The translations under genes were made by a program, and so were the position numbers. Shown piece by piece: positions 50,345 through 51,585 of a stretch of 51,585 nucleotides of DNA. The notes beneath the pieces were generated by a model. It was given only the letters and a program-made list of their open reading frames with translations, did no database searches and had not been told where the DNA came from. The first letter of the stretch is position 1. Each line of letters starts with the position of its first letter. The DNA lies in the NCBI GenBank assembly GCA_024710875.1, contig JANJTX010000013.1, positions 1 to 51,585 on the forward strand, in the 5' to 3' direction. This DNA comes from Anaerolineales bacterium (GTDB lineage Bacteria > Chloroflexota > Anaerolineae > Anaerolineales > UBA11579).

Positions 50345-51585
50345 CTATTTACGGGTTTGTTTTTCAGTGTAGAGGGCGGTATCGGCTGCGGCTATTAGCG
50401 CGTCTACCTGGTTGGCATCTTCGGGGTAGTGGGCCAGACCAATGGCAGTGGTAATGGCGAAAGGTTGGCCGGGGCCGGTGGACCATTCGTATTGGCAGGT
50501 GGCGATGGCCTGGCGCACTTTTTCTGCCACGCGTTCGGCTTCCTGCGGGCGGGTTTCAGGGAGGATGAGGGCGAATTCATCGCCGCCCATGCGGGCGACG
50601 AAGTCTGTATCGCGCAGGCTGCCCTGAATGGTGGCAGCCAACTGGCGCAGGGTGGAATCGCCAGTGGGGTGGCCGAAGGTGTCGTTGACGCGCTTGAAGT
50701 GGTTGAGGTCCAGAATAGCGAGGGCAAAGCGATGTTTGTAGCGCCCGGCGCGGCGGATTTCTTCGGCGAGGCGGGCATCAAAGGCGCGGCGGTTGGGCAG
50801 GTCGGTGAGGGCGTCGGTGGCGGCTTGCTGGCTGACGAGTTCGTGCAGGCGTGCGTTTTCCATAGTGATAGCGGCCTGGTCGGCGAGCAGCGAGAGTACG
50901 CGCAGGTCATTTTCAGTGAAGGGGCGCGGCCGGCGGTAGGCGACATTCAGCACGCCGATGACGCGCTCGCCAAGTTTGAGGGGCAGGCCGATGATGGCGC
51001 CCTGCCAGCTTTCCGGGTTGGGGGGCGCGTCTGTGCCGGTGTAGAGTGGGTGCTGGCTGGTGTCTTCAATAGCGATGGGTTGGCCGCTGCGGGCGACGCG
51101 GTAGGTGAGGCCGTCCGGACGGGGCTCGGACCAGGGTTCGCCGTGTTCGCCATCGGCCCAGTGGGCGGCGCCGAAGGTGAGGCGCTCGTGCTCAAAGAGG
51201 AAAATGTGGGCGTCGAGGGCATCGGCCGAGAGATACAGGGCGCTATCCAGAATGGCGGCATAGACTTCCTGGGGGTCGAGGGTGGCGGTGAGGCGCAGGC
51301 TGGCGCGCTGGAGGGTTTCCAGCTCGGCGGCGCGCTGGCGGGCGGCTTCAAAGGCCAGCGCGCGGTCAATGGCGACGGCGGCCTGGTCAGCGAGCAGGTT
51401 GAGGAGGTTGAGTTCAGAGTGGGGCAGGGTGCGGGGGTGGTCAAAGGCCATGTTCATGACCCCGACAATGCGCTCGCCGGCTTTGAGGGGGATGCCGAGC
51501 AGGCCGCCGCGCCAGTTGTTGTTGAGGTTGACATACAGGGGATGACGATGGATGTCATCCACCAGAATCATCTGCCCGGTGCGGG
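50345..51585 (-). CDS. GAF-GGDEF diguanylate cyclase (C-terminal part; runs off right edge)
   Basis: At least 413 residues, open to the window edge: codons before the first ATG (51571) read RTGQ in a GAF-type context, so the true start lies to the right. The end of one GAF domain, a second complete GAF, then a GGDEF domain with the intact active site RMGGDEFALIL. The inhibitory I-site RDTD stands exactly five residues before GGDEF, so product inhibition by c-di-GMP is expected. It synthesises c-di-GMP, opposing the HD-GYP protein at 39477. It converges on the histidine kinase gene. Confidence 0.94.
   Translation of the reverse strand, partial: RTGQMILVDDIHRHPLYVNLNNNWRGGLLGIPLKAGERIVGVMNMAFDHPRTLPHSELNLLNLLADQAAVAIDRALAFEAARQRAAELETLQRASLRLTATLDPQEVYAAILDSALYLSADALDAHIFLFEHERLTFGAAHWADGEHGEPWSEPRPDGLTYRVARSGQPIAIEDTSQHPLYTGTDAPPNPESWQGAIIGLPLKLGERVIGVLNVAYRRPRPFTENDLRVLSLLADQAAITMENARLHELVSQQAATDALTDLPNRRAFDARLAEEIRRAGRYKHRFALAILDLNHFKRVNDTFGHPTGDSTLRQLAATIQGSLRDTDFVARMGGDEFALILPETRPQEAERVAEKVRQAIATCQYEWSTGPGQPFAITTAIGLAHYPEDANQVDALIAAADTALYTEKQTRK

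Overview
The window looks like a chromosomal segment from an uncultured-type member of the Chloroflexota, probably Anaerolineae. This is inferred from several things together: high GC, very long multi-GAF signalling proteins, a DUF2089/SHOCT operon, a YkoDEC-style ECF transporter, a nonulosonic-acid cell-surface cluster, and dispersed palindromes of the TGTCATTGCGAG type. No 16S rRNA or other taxonomic marker is present, so the placement is a judgement and not a proof. Genes are tightly packed, often with ATGA or TGATG overlaps. There is no phage, transposase, CRISPR array or rRNA; one tRNA gene is present.

Layout. 1-1.8 kb: an edge region with repeat-like hairpins, then wecB plus a hexapeptide acetyltransferase (minus strand). 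1.9-5.3 kb: an ECF-type importer (fused double ATPase, S component, T component) ending in a clear terminator. 5.4-7.0 kb: two tandem SAM hydroxide adenosyltransferases (minus). 7.2-12.9 kb: a complete seven-gene Mrp Na+/H+ antiporter operon, A to G. 12.9-16.2 kb: a membrane TIR-domain protein coupled to a secreted metallopeptidase-like gene that carries a frameshift. 16.3-19.4 kb: class V aminotransferase, small holin-like membrane protein, DoxX protein, and an FKBP/SlyD-type isomerase with a His-rich tail. 19.4-22.0 kb: a nested inverted repeat, then an operon of DUF2089 zinc-ribbon protein, SHOCT-like mini-protein, and a protein of sixteen 29-residue repeats, read from a near-consensus promoter. 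22.3-25.9 kb: cytoplasmic HtrA-like protease, pseudo-receiver LuxR regulator, ABC exporter.

26.1-35.5 kb is a cell-surface glycan block on the minus strand: neuB, neuC-like, sulfotransferase, GT2, Wzz-like, O-antigen ligase/polymerase and an M6-like metalloprotease form one tightly spaced transcription unit. A sugar epimerase with its own promoter follows, and tRNA-Leu(CAA) lies upstream. 35.5-39.5 kb: MFS transporter, YchF, VOC protein, QueA. 39.5-44.8 kb: a two-gene signalling operon (receiver protein, then a 1623-residue REC-PAS-PAS-GAFx6-HD-GYP protein with a Lys-rich tail). 45-48 kb: pyrimidine-nucleoside phosphorylase, an anchored Pro-rich protein and MutM. 48.2-51.6 kb: a GAF-GAF-PAS histidine kinase and the C-terminal part of a GAF-GGDEF cyclase that runs off the right edge.

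Together the genes suggest an organism that invests in envelope glycans, ion homeostasis and c-di-GMP signalling. The least explained parts, and the best candidates for something new, are the DUF2089-SHOCT-29-residue-repeat operon, the duplicated-TIR membrane protein with its partner peptidase, and the tandem SAM hydrolases beside an ECF importer of unknown substrate.
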